The notes under the pieces are model-generated. The model ran no database searches. It was given only the letters and a program-made list of their open reading frames with translations, and was not told the origin of the DNA. The translations under genes were made by a program, and so were the position numbers. Positions 1 to 7,298 of a DNA stretch of 64,000 bases are shown here, one piece after another. Where the stretch lies: the NCBI RefSeq assembly GCF_034421375.1, contig NZ_CP139779.1, forward strand, positions 930,001 to 994,000. The letters run 5' to 3'. Each line of letters begins with the position of its first letter. The stretch's first letter is position 1. Source of the DNA: Microbacterium invictum (GTDB taxonomy: Bacteria; Actinomycetota; Actinomycetes; Actinomycetales; Microbacteriaceae).

Positions 1-1
1 A

Positions 2-220
2 CTCGCCGAGGCGCACGACAGGACTCCGACGCAGATCGTGCTGCGGTGGCATGTCGAGCTCGGCAGCACCGCGATTCCGAAGTCGGCCGACCCCGCGCGC
101 CAGCGCGAGAATGCCGATGTGTTCGGCTTCTCGCTCAGCGCCGACGAGGTCGCCGAGATCAGCGGTCTGGAGCGCGGGCGGCTCTGGGACGGCGACCCCC
201 TCACTCACGAAGAGATGTGA
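2..220 (+). CDS. Aldo/keto reductase, C-terminal part (truncated by window edge)
   Basis: The first 72 codons in this frame read as the end of an aldo/keto reductase: 'TPTQIVLRWH' followed by 'AIPKSADPAR' is the family's conserved NADPH-binding segment (the IPKS motif that contacts the cofactor phosphate). The protein then ends 'LTHEEM'. Members of this family reduce aldehydes or ketones with NADPH in the cytosol; the substrate cannot be told from this fragment. The 3' end overlaps the convergent gene on the other strand by 20 bases. The N-terminal catalytic tetrad lies outside the window. Confidence 0.9.
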   Translation, partial: LAEAHDRTPTQIVLRWHVELGSTAIPKSADPARQRENADVFGFSLSADEVAEISGLERGRLWDGDPLTHEEM

Positions 221-953
221 GCCACTCCGCGTAGGTCTGGTCGCCACGGCGAGGCTCGCCGACGGGGAGGCCGCGCCCCTCGCGGAGCGCCTTCATCTGC
301 TTCGTCGGCAGGCTCACGGAGGGGGTCCAAACCCGTTCACCGCGGGTCCCCGCGTAGTCGGCGACCATGCGATCGAGCGCCTCCTCGAGAGGACCGGCGA
401 TCTCCTGCGCCCGCCCCCGCGGGGCGCCGACGGCGACGTCGGCGAGGTACGCCCCCACCTCGGTCGCGGCGACCGGTTGCAGGCGGGCCCGCGGCGCGAG
501 GTGGATCGGGCCGAACGCCGCCTGCCGGTAGATCTGCGCGGCGAACTCGTGGAACTGCGTCGAACGCACGATGCTCCACGGCACGCTCCCGGCCGTGACG
601 AGCCGCTCCTGCGCGACCTTCCCGGCGTAGTAGTCGTAGGGCATGCGGTCGATGCCGACGATCGAGAGGGTCACCAGGTGCGAGGTCCCCGCACGCTCGG
701 CCGCGGCGAGGAGGTGCCGGGCGCCCGCTTCGAAGAACGCGACCGACGCTCTGGCCGACAGGGCGGAGAGGTTCGTGGTGTCGATCACCGCAGCGGCGCC
801 GCGGAGCGCGTCATCCAGTCCGTCGCCCGTGGCGACATCCACCCCGTTCGAGCGGCTGAGCGCGACGGCGTCGTGCCCCTTCTCGCGCAGCGCCCGCACA
901 GCGTGCGCGCCCACGGTTCCCGTTCCTCCGACGACGGCGACCAGCATCGGCAC
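201..953 (-). CDS. NmrA-like / atypical SDR NAD(P)-binding protein
   Basis: The 250-residue protein begins 'MLVAVVGGTGTVGAHAV', the GxxGxxG dinucleotide-binding motif of NmrA-like atypical short-chain dehydrogenases. It later has 'YYAGKVAQE' (residues about 105-113), the usual Tyr-x-x-x-Lys region. Such proteins bind NAD(P)H and act as reductases or redox sensors; no substrate can be assigned. It is transcribed away from the S9 peptidase and its end overlaps the preceding aldo/keto reductase. The family is clear, the exact function is not. Confidence 0.85.
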   Translation of the reverse strand: MPMLVAVVGGTGTVGAHAVRALREKGHDAVALSRSNGVDVATGDGLDDALRGAAAVIDTTNLSALSARASVAFFEAGARHLLAAAERAGTSHLVTLSIVGIDRMPYDYYAGKVAQERLVTAGSVPWSIVRSTQFHEFAAQIYRQAAFGPIHLAPRARLQPVAATEVGAYLADVAVGAPRGRAQEIAGPLEEALDRMVADYAGTRGERVWTPSVSLPTKQMKALREGRGLPVGEPRRGDQTYAEWLTSLRE

Positions 954-1023
954 CCCTTTCCTCGTGCACAGCTTGCCGCACCCGGTCAGGCTCCGCAGCA
1001 GGGGCCTCGGTTAGCGTGGAGGG

Positions 1024-3135
1024 ATGCCCACCCCCTTCGACGCCCTCGACGACTTCATCGCCCTTCCCCGCGTGGAGGGTCTGGCGCTCTCACCCGACGG
1101 CACCACTGTCGTGCTCACGGTGGCGGCGCTGAAGAAGGATGCCACGGGCTACGAGCGCTCACTGTGGGCGGTGCCCGCCCGGGGCGAGGGCGCGCCTCGA
1201 CGGCTCACCCGGTCGGCGAAGGGCGAGAGCGGTGCAGCGTTCACCCCGGAAGGCGACATCCTGTTCGTCTCGACGCGCGATGACATCGAATCGGATGTCG
1301 ACGACGAACCCGGCCAGCTCTGGCTGCTCCCGGCGCGCGGGGGCGAGGCCCGCCCGGTGACCCGGCTCGCCGGGGGCGTGAGCGGCATCGCCGCGACGGC
1401 GGAGCAGACCGCACGCGTCGTCGTCTCGGCGCCGCTGCTCCGCTCGTCCGACTCGATCGAGGATGACGCGGCGCGCCGCGCCGAGCGCTCCACGAAGAAG
1501 GTCTCGGCGATCCTCCACGACACCTACCCGGTGCGGTTCTGGGACCACGACCTCGGCCCCGCCGAGCCCCACCTCCTCGGCATCGACCTCGCGGGGCTCG
1601 CCGACACACTCGCGGCCGCCGTGGAGGACACCGCCGCCGAAGAGGCCGAAGCCGTCGCTGAGCACATCGGGTCCGCTGCCCCGGCGCCCACCCCGTACCC
1701 GGCGACCCTGCCGCGGCCGACCGATCTGATGCCCACTCCCGGCCGCGCCCTGCGGCATGCCTCGACGGCGCTGAGCCCCGACGGCGCCAGCCTCGTCGTC
1801 TCGCTCGACCGCGCCGAACCGCGCGGCGGCCGCCGCATCCTCGTTCGGATCGACACCGCCACCGGAGAGACCGCGGTGCTTCGCGACGAGCCCGGATTCG
1901 ACATCGAGATGCCCGCGATCAGCCACGACGGCACGCGGATCGCCTACCTCCGCACCGCGGTGCGCACTCCCTCTGGCCCGACGCCCGAGGAGCTGTGGAT
2001 TTCGCGGCTCGACGGTTCGGAGGCCCGACGCGTCGCCGCCGACTGGGACCGCTGGCCGTCGTCGATCGCCTTCGCCGCGATGGACGACGCGCTGATCGTC
2101 ACCGCGGACGACGACGGGCGGGGGCCGGTCTTCCGCGTACCTCTGGACGGCGGAGAGGTGACGCCGATCGTGTCGGACGATTTCACCTATTCCCACGTGG
2201 TGGTCGATCGCGCAGGAGGCGGGTTCGTGGCGCTGCGATCGTCGTGGCTCGTCCCGCCCCACCCCGTCCGGGTCGACGCGACGGGTGCGGTGACGCCGCT
2301 TGCCACACCCGCCCCGGCGCCCGCGGCTCCGGGCCGGATCACCGAGGTCGAGACGACCGCCGAGGACGGCGCGCGGATCCGCGCGTGGCTGGTCCTCCCC
2401 GAGGGTGCGTCAGCCGACGCGCCGGCCCCGCTGCTGCTGTGGATCCACGGCGGGCCGCTGAACAGCTGGAACGCGTGGAGCTGGCGGTGGGCGCCGCTGC
2501 TGGCCGCCGCACGCGGGTACGCCGTGCTGCTTCCCGACCCGGCACTGTCCACCGGCTACGGGCTGGATTTCATCGCCCGAGGCTGGAACAGCTGGGGCGG
2601 GAAGCCCTACACCGACCTCCTCGCGATCACCGACGCCGTCGTCGCGCGCGACGACATCGACGAGACCCGCACCGCCGCGATGGGCGGCTCGTTCGGCGGT
2701 TACATGGCCAACTGGGTCGCCGGCCACACCGACCGGTTCCGCGCGATCGTGACCCACGCGAGCCTCTGGGCGCTCGACCAGTTCGCGGGCACGACCGACA
2801 GCTCCGACTACTGGCAGCGCATCTTCACGTCGGAGGCGATGTTTGAGCACTCACCGCACCGCTTCGTCGCCGACATCCTCACTCCCGTCCTCGTCGTGCA
2901 CGGAGACCGCGACTACCGGGTGCCGATCGGCGAGGGGCTGCGCCTCTGGTCGGATCTCGCCGAGCACCACGCCGACGCCGAGGGACGGATGCCGCACCGC
3001 TTCCTGTACTTCCCGGACGAGAATCACTGGATCCTGAAGCCCCAGCACGCCGTGGTCTGGTACGAGACGGTCTTCGCATTCCTCGCCGAGCACGTGCTCG
3101 GCGAGGAGGCGGCGCCACCGGCGGTCCTGGGCTGA
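1024..3135 (+). CDS. S9 family peptidase (prolyl oligopeptidase / acylaminoacyl-peptidase type)
   Basis: This 703-residue protein has an N-terminal beta-propeller-like region with WD40-like 'LSPDG' repeats and a C-terminal alpha/beta hydrolase domain. The catalytic triad can be read: Ser556 in 'GGSFGGY', Asp630 in 'HGDRDYRVP' and His668 in 'ENHWI'. Members cleave short peptides or remove acylated or dipeptide N-termini in the cytosol. No signal peptide is seen. The ATG lies six bases after TAGCGT (1012-1017), so the message is probably leaderless. Confidence 0.95.
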   Translation: MPTPFDALDDFIALPRVEGLALSPDGTTVVLTVAALKKDATGYERSLWAVPARGEGAPRRLTRSAKGESGAAFTPEGDILFVSTRDDIESDVDDEPGQLWLLPARGGEARPVTRLAGGVSGIAATAEQTARVVVSAPLLRSSDSIEDDAARRAERSTKKVSAILHDTYPVRFWDHDLGPAEPHLLGIDLAGLADTLAAAVEDTAAEEAEAVAEHIGSAAPAPTPYPATLPRPTDLMPTPGRALRHASTALSPDGASLVVSLDRAEPRGGRRILVRIDTATGETAVLRDEPGFDIEMPAISHDGTRIAYLRTAVRTPSGPTPEELWISRLDGSEARRVAADWDRWPSSIAFAAMDDALIVTADDDGRGPVFRVPLDGGEVTPIVSDDFTYSHVVVDRAGGGFVALRSSWLVPPHPVRVDATGAVTPLATPAPAPAAPGRITEVETTAEDGARIRAWLVLPEGASADAPAPLLLWIHGGPLNSWNAWSWRWAPLLAAARGYAVLLPDPALSTGYGLDFIARGWNSWGGKPYTDLLAITDAVVARDDIDETRTAAMGGSFGGYMANWVAGHTDRFRAIVTHASLWALDQFAGTTDSSDYWQRIFTSEAMFEHSPHRFVADILTPVLVVHGDRDYRVPIGEGLRLWSDLAEHHADAEGRMPHRFLYFPDENHWILKPQHAVVWYETVFAFLAEHVLGEEAAPPAVLG

Positions 3136-3166
3136 CCGCGAAGAACGCGTCGTGAGCGACGGTGCT

Positions 3167-3269
3167 CTCTCAAATCGGTCGCTCTCTCCAACCGGGCGCC
3201 TTCTTCAATCGGGCGTCCTCTTCAATCGGGCGCCGTCGACAGTCGCGCGCGGACTACAGCCGGGCGCCG
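3167..3269. repeat. Degenerate 17-bp minisatellite, six units, at a gene 3' end
   Basis: Six units of about 17 bp lie head to tail: 3167-3183, 3184-3201 (18 bp), 3202-3218, 3219-3235, 3236-3252 and 3253-3269. The best-conserved unit is TCTTCAATCGGGCGCCG. The last unit contains the stop codon and last residues of the minus-strand membrane protein gene (3254-3475), so the array looks like repeated duplication of that gene's 3' end into the intergenic space. Confidence 0.8.
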
Positions 3270-3475
3270 TCGTCGTCGGGATCGTTCAGCCCGACCTTCT
3301 GACCGCGCCACGACTCGTACGCGATGAGCCAGCCGATCGAGACGGCGGCGGCGACGACGAGCCCAAGTCCCACCGACCCCCAGATCAGTCCGAACAGCGC
3401 GCCCCCGCCGAAGATGAGGACGCTGCCGATCACCCAGTTGGTGCGGCCGCGGGGCCAGCCGGTGCGAGAAGCCAT
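3254..3475 (-). CDS. Small two-helix membrane protein
   Basis: The 73-residue protein has two hydrophobic segments, about residues 14-31 ('WVIGSVLIFGGGALFGLIW') and 33-52, between a basic start 'MASRTGWPRGR' and an acidic end 'DPDDDG'. This arrangement predicts a two-helix inner-membrane protein with both ends in the cytosol. I do not recognise the family. The stop codon lies inside a degenerate 17-bp tandem repeat. Confidence 0.7.
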   Translation of the reverse strand: MASRTGWPRGRTNWVIGSVLIFGGGALFGLIWGSVGLGLVVAAAVSIGWLIAYESWRGQKVGLNDPDDDGARL

Positions 3476-3531
3476 GCGCTCAGCCTACGACTGCGCCCCG
3501 CATCCAGCGGGCTGTCGAGAGGCCGTTCCGA

Positions 3532-3948
3532 TCACTCTTCGTCGGGCCCCCACGAGAGCATCCAGTCGATGCCGAACCGATCGGTGAGCATCCCGAACCG
3601 ACCGCCCCACGGCGGCGCCTCGAATGGCGCCGTCACGGAGCCGCCCTCGGCGAGGGCGTCCCAGTACCCCTGCAGCTGCGCCTCGTTGCTGCCGCTCACC
3701 GAGACGGCGATCCCCGCGGGCTCGCGGTAGGGCATGCTGCTCGGGGTGTCGGAGGCCATGAGGACCAGACCATCCGGGGTTCGCAGCTGTGCGTGCATGA
3801 CGAGATCGGCGTCGGCCGGGTCTTGCACCATCCCCTCCCACTGACCGAAGGTGTCGATCGACAGATCGCCGCCGAACACGCGGTGGTAGAACTCGATCGC
3901 CTCCCGCGCGTTGCCACGGAACTGCAGGTACGGGTTGAGTGTGGTCAT
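3532..3948 (-). CDS. VOC family protein (PhnB-like glyoxalase/bleomycin-resistance fold)
   Basis: The 138-residue protein begins 'LNPYLQFRGNAREAIEFYH' and has 'FGGDL', the hallmark of PhnB-type members of the vicinal oxygen chelate superfamily. Later it has 'SGSNEAQLQGYWDALAEGG' and the ending 'MLTDRFGIDWMLSW', which is typical of this subfamily. Many such proteins are metal-dependent enzymes or binding proteins of unknown substrate. It is a single gene with no obvious operon partner. The ATG is preceded by GGAGGATCAGCG, a good Shine-Dalgarno site. Confidence 0.9.
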   Translation of the reverse strand: MTTLNPYLQFRGNAREAIEFYHRVFGGDLSIDTFGQWEGMVQDPADADLVMHAQLRTPDGLVLMASDTPSSMPYREPAGIAVSVSGSNEAQLQGYWDALAEGGSVTAPFEAPPWGGRFGMLTDRFGIDWMLSWGPDEE

Positions 3949-4032
3949 CGCTGATCCTCCGTAGGGTTCGCGGCCCCAGACCCCCCGGAGCCGCCCGATG
4001 CCAGTGTGCCCATGCCCTCCGACATCGCGCTC

Positions 4033-5040
4033 TCAGCGGTCGCGGTGATCCTCGGGATGCACCCGCGGCCCGCGGCGCTGCTCGTGCACTCCGCTCAGGC
4101 CGATCAGACGGATGACTCGTTGACGATGGCCGGTCCAGGGGGCGAGGAGCTCCAGCATCCCGTCGTCGTCGGTGCGCGCGCCGGTGAGGGCGAACCCGAC
4201 CTCGTGCGCCACGTGGTAATCGCCCACGCTGACGGCGTCGGGGTCGCCGAAGGCGCGGATCCTCGTCTCCGCCGCGGTCCACACCCCCACCCCGGGCAGG
4301 CTCGTCAGCACGCGGTCGCGCTCATCGCCCGTCGGAGCGGCATGGGTGGCCCGTTCGATGCGGGTACCCCGTTGCGCGGCGGCGACGAGGGTGCGGGCCT
4401 GTGGCGGTTCGAGACCCGCACGGTGCCACGCCCAGGACGGAACGTGGCGCCAGCCGTCGACCGAGGGAGGTGCGTGCATCGGCACGGGCGTCGGCCCGGG
4501 CGCGCGCTCGCCGAATCCGCGGACGATCCGCCGCCAGGCGGCGAACGCCTGCTTGCCGGTGACCTTCTGCTCGATGATCGCGCCGGCGAGCGCATCGAAG
4601 ACGAGGTCGGTGCGGCCGAGCCGGAGCCCGGGATTGCGGCGATGGGTCTCGGCGACGAGGGGATGCAGCGACGCGTCGAACCCCTCGAGGTCGTCGTCCC
4701 GCCCGCACAGTGCCGGAAGCTGCGAGATCGCCCAGTCGGCTCCCGGCCCCCACGCGGCCCCGCGCACCGCTCCGCCGGCGGCCTGGCGAAGCGCGACCGT
4801 CGCCACCCCCTCGGGCGTGCGGCACGCCCGCCAGAGCACGTGCCCGGCGTCGAGGTGGGTCGGGTCTCCGGCGCCCCGGCGCTGGAACAGCAGCACTCGC
4901 CGGAGGTCGAGCGGATGTCGCGGACGGTACTCGGTCTCGATCGGCGGACCACTCGGCGCACCGCCCGGTGACGCTCGCCGGGCGGGCGGGAATCGCTCGC
5001 CGGAACGCCGCGGAAGCCGGGGCGGAACAGGCGAGGTCAC
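4033..5040 (-). CDS. DNA-3-methyladenine glycosylase family protein (AlkA/HhH-GPD)
   Basis: The protein of about 335 residues carries a helix-hairpin-helix GPD core. 'LVFDALAGAIIEQKVTGKQA' corresponds to the AlkA-type helices, 'LTSLPGVGVWTAAE' is the hairpin, and 'DAVSVGDYHVA' contains the expected catalytic Asp. Such enzymes excise alkylated purines in base-excision repair. The open frame extends upstream to 5169, but the GTG at 5040 is preferred because the longer form would run into the divergent glycosyltransferase promoter and its extra N-terminus has no family resemblance. Confidence 0.85.
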   Translation of the reverse strand: MTSPVPPRLPRRSGERFPPARRASPGGAPSGPPIETEYRPRHPLDLRRVLLFQRRGAGDPTHLDAGHVLWRACRTPEGVATVALRQAAGGAVRGAAWGPGADWAISQLPALCGRDDDLEGFDASLHPLVAETHRRNPGLRLGRTDLVFDALAGAIIEQKVTGKQAFAAWRRIVRGFGERAPGPTPVPMHAPPSVDGWRHVPSWAWHRAGLEPPQARTLVAAAQRGTRIERATHAAPTGDERDRVLTSLPGVGVWTAAETRIRAFGDPDAVSVGDYHVAHEVGFALTGARTDDDGMLELLAPWTGHRQRVIRLIGLSGVHEQRRGPRVHPEDHRDR

Positions 5041-5131
5041 CCCTTCACGGTACGCGCGTCCACCGACATCCTGCCCCGTGTCCGAGAGGGGTCCGGCGTC
5101 GCTTATGCTCGCCGAGGAAAGGAAGGTGTCA

Positions 5132-5881
5132 GTGATCACTCCCCTCGTCCCCGCAGTGAGAATCGTCATCCCCTGGCGTCCGGCGCCGTCGCGTCTGGAC
5201 GCCTTCGACCGCGTCGTGGCCTGGTATCAGCAGAACCTCCCCGGCGTGCCGATCCTGACGGTCGACACCGGCGATGATCCGTTCGTGCTCGCCGCCTGCC
5301 GCAACGCGGCGATGCGCGACGCCGCGGACGACGAGGTCGTGGTCGTCGGTGACGCCGACACGATCCCCGAGCGCGAGCCCCTGCTCGCCGCGATCCGTGC
5401 GGCGGCGACGAGCGATCTGGTGCACCTGCCCTACGACGAGTACCGCTGGCTCGGCCGCACCGGGTCCGCCGACTATGCCGCCGGGGTGCCCCTCGAGCGC
5501 TGCGTCGTCGAGCAGTTCGTCGACGGCGCCTGCTCGGGCATCTACGTCGCGACGCCCCGCACCTGGGCTGCCCACGGGGGGCAGGACGAGGGCTTCCGCG
5601 GTTGGGGATTCGAGGATGCCGCGTGGTACCTCGCCCACCTGACGCTCCTGGGTGCGCCCCCGCGCCGCCACCGCGGGCGGGTCTACGCCCTTCACCACAT
5701 CGGAGAGGTGCGCGCCGGCACCGCGTACGACGCCAACGCGGCGCGGATGGAGCGGTACCGCGCGGCCGCGGACGATCCGGAGCGAATGGCCGCGCTCGTC
5801 TTCGGCTACGAGGATCTGGATGCCGCGGTGCTCGCGGAGCTGGGCGGGGAACCCGACGCCGTGCCTGACGCCGTCAGCTGA
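5132..5881 (+). CDS. Glycosyltransferase, galactosyltransferase-like
   Basis: The protein of about 249 residues has a nucleotide-sugar fold: 'VVVGDADTIPE' contains a DxD-type metal site, and 'RGWGFEDAAWYL' matches the WGxED motif of the C-terminal part of GT7/GT2-like galactosyltransferases. It probably transfers a hexose from UDP-sugar to a surface glycan or a small molecule. The GTG at 5132 is chosen because AGGAAGG ends about five bases before it; GTG 5126 and ATG 5105 are in-frame alternatives. Its stop codon is in the first unit of a 19-bp tandem array. Confidence 0.8.
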   Translation: MITPLVPAVRIVIPWRPAPSRLDAFDRVVAWYQQNLPGVPILTVDTGDDPFVLAACRNAAMRDAADDEVVVVGDADTIPEREPLLAAIRAAATSDLVHLPYDEYRWLGRTGSADYAAGVPLERCVVEQFVDGACSGIYVATPRTWAAHGGQDEGFRGWGFEDAAWYLAHLTLLGAPPRRHRGRVYALHHIGEVRAGTAYDANAARMERYRAAADDPERMAALVFGYEDLDAAVLAELGGEPDAVPDAVS

Positions 5882-5995
5882 GCACCGCGCCGTCAGCTGA
5901 GCACCGCGCCGTCAGCTGAACACCGCGCCGTCAGCTGAACACCGCGTCGTCCGCTGAACACCGCGCCGTCAGCTGAGCACCGCGCCGTCAGCTGA
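5870..5995. repeat. 19-bp tandem array between convergent glycosyltransferases
   Basis: Six full units begin at 5870, 5889, 5908, 5927, 5946 and 5965, and a 12-bp partial unit begins at 5984. The consensus is GCCGTCAGCTGAGCACCGC, varying at two or three positions. Each unit except the fifth contains the palindrome TCAGCTGA, which provides TGA on both strands. The plus-strand gene stops in unit 1 (5879-5881) and the minus-strand gene stops in unit 7 (5988-5990). Because 19 is not a multiple of three, stops occur in all three frames on both strands. Confidence 0.95.
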
Positions 5996-7298
5996 CTCCG
6001 CGGGCCTCTCGCGCGAGCGTCTCGTACGCGATCCGCGGTCCCGGGTGCTCGCGCTGCTCCTCCGCGATCCGGCGAAGCATCGCGCGGCCGGCGAACGCCG
6101 GATCGGCGACCTCGCGGAGCGCCTGCGCGAGCGCCTCGACATCGGCGGCGTTCGGGTCGAGCGCGCGACCCGTCCCGGTGCGTTCGATGGCGGCCGCCGC
6201 GGCGAACTGGTCGGTCGAGAAGGGGAGGACGACGAGCGGCACGCCCTGCCCGACCGCCTCGGTGACGGAGTTGTTGCCGCCGTGGGTGACCGCTGCCGCG
6301 GCCGCGCCCAGCAGACGCACCTGGGGGAGGTAGTCCGCGACGAGCCACCCCTCCGGCACCTCTCCGAGAGCTGAACGCGGCGTGGTGCCGGTGGCGATCG
6401 CGGCTCGAAGACCCGCTCTGCGAAGCGCCTCAGCGGTGCGTGCGAGCACGTCGTCGCGCACCGAGAGGAAGCTGCCGAGGCTGACGTAGACGAACGGCTC
6501 GTCGCGCGCCAGCCACGCGTCGACCTCGGCGGCGGCCGGCTCCTCGCGAGGTGTCGACCCCAGGAAACGATGAGCCGGCAGCATCCGTCCATCGCCTGCG
6601 GCGAGCTCGGCGGGGTAGTTGAACAGCACGGTGTCGCCGTGCACCATGAACGCGTCGTCGACCGCTCCGGCGGCCGGGTCCAGCGTCTCGGCGGTGGTGT
6701 TCCACTGGTCGGTGAAGCGGCGCGCGACTTCGTCGCACAGGCCTCGCAGGTCGGCGAGTTCCGCGGGGTCGGGCTGCAGGGCCGTCGGCCACGCCGGCGG
6801 GTAGCCGTACACCTCGCCCGGTACCGGCAGCGCGCTCGGGTGGCCGAGGACGACATCGCCGTGAGCGACGCCCGCGGTGTGGAGCGCCAGCCGGGCGCTG
6901 AAGGCGAGGTGGTCGACGAGGATCGCGTCGGGTGCCACCGCATCGATGACGGCCAGGGTCGCGCGGGCACGTTCGACCGGCTGCCACATCAGGTCGGTCA
7001 GCCGTTCGCGCGCTTGATAGGCGAGGGTCGGCACCATGCCCCGACGGGTGGCGGCGAAGAATCCCTCCAGCGACGCCGCCTCGGCGGCATCCTGCTCCGA
7101 CGAGCGGATGACGCGGGCATTGGCCCCGCGCCCGAGCGGGAGGTCGACGCGACGGTAGCCGAACTCCGCCACGATCGGGTCGGTCGCGGGACCCGTGGCC
7201 ACCACGACCTCGTCGCCCGCGTCTCGCCAGGCCGTCGCCAGCGCCGCGAGCGGAAGCAGGTGCGAGGCGTAGTCGGGGCTGATGACGAGGAGCGTCAC
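5988..7298 (-). CDS. GT1-family glycosyltransferase (UDP-glycosyltransferase / MGT type)
   Basis: The 436-residue protein has the two-domain GT-B layout. The N-terminus 'LLVISPDYASHLLPLAALA' resembles the acceptor domain of macrolide-type glycosyltransferases. The C-terminal 'THGGNNSVTEAVGQGVPLVV' and 'PFSTDQ' form the nucleotide-sugar binding motif of GT1 enzymes. It starts with GTG overlapping the stop of the upstream HEAT-GT4 gene (GTGA), so translation is probably coupled. Acceptors in this family are lipids or small natural products; the neighbours suggest a glycolipid or surface glycan. Confidence 0.88.
   Translation of the reverse strand: MTLLVISPDYASHLLPLAALATAWRDAGDEVVVATGPATDPIVAEFGYRRVDLPLGRGANARVIRSSEQDAAEAASLEGFFAATRRGMVPTLAYQARERLTDLMWQPVERARATLAVIDAVAPDAILVDHLAFSARLALHTAGVAHGDVVLGHPSALPVPGEVYGYPPAWPTALQPDPAELADLRGLCDEVARRFTDQWNTTAETLDPAAGAVDDAFMVHGDTVLFNYPAELAAGDGRMLPAHRFLGSTPREEPAAAEVDAWLARDEPFVYVSLGSFLSVRDDVLARTAEALRRAGLRAAIATGTTPRSALGEVPEGWLVADYLPQVRLLGAAAAAVTHGGNNSVTEAVGQGVPLVVLPFSTDQFAAAAAIERTGTGRALDPNAADVEALAQALREVADPAFAGRAMLRRIAEEQREHPGPRIAYETLAREARGVS

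Noticed and set aside
957..969. TTCCTCGTGCACA matching the left arm region of the palindrome at 33692-33704
   Set aside because: Only 13 bases match and the palindromic partner is missing here, so it is not called as a repeat element.
5870..5995. CRISPR array
   Set aside because: The units are contiguous 19-bp tandem repeats with no spacers and no cas genes nearby.
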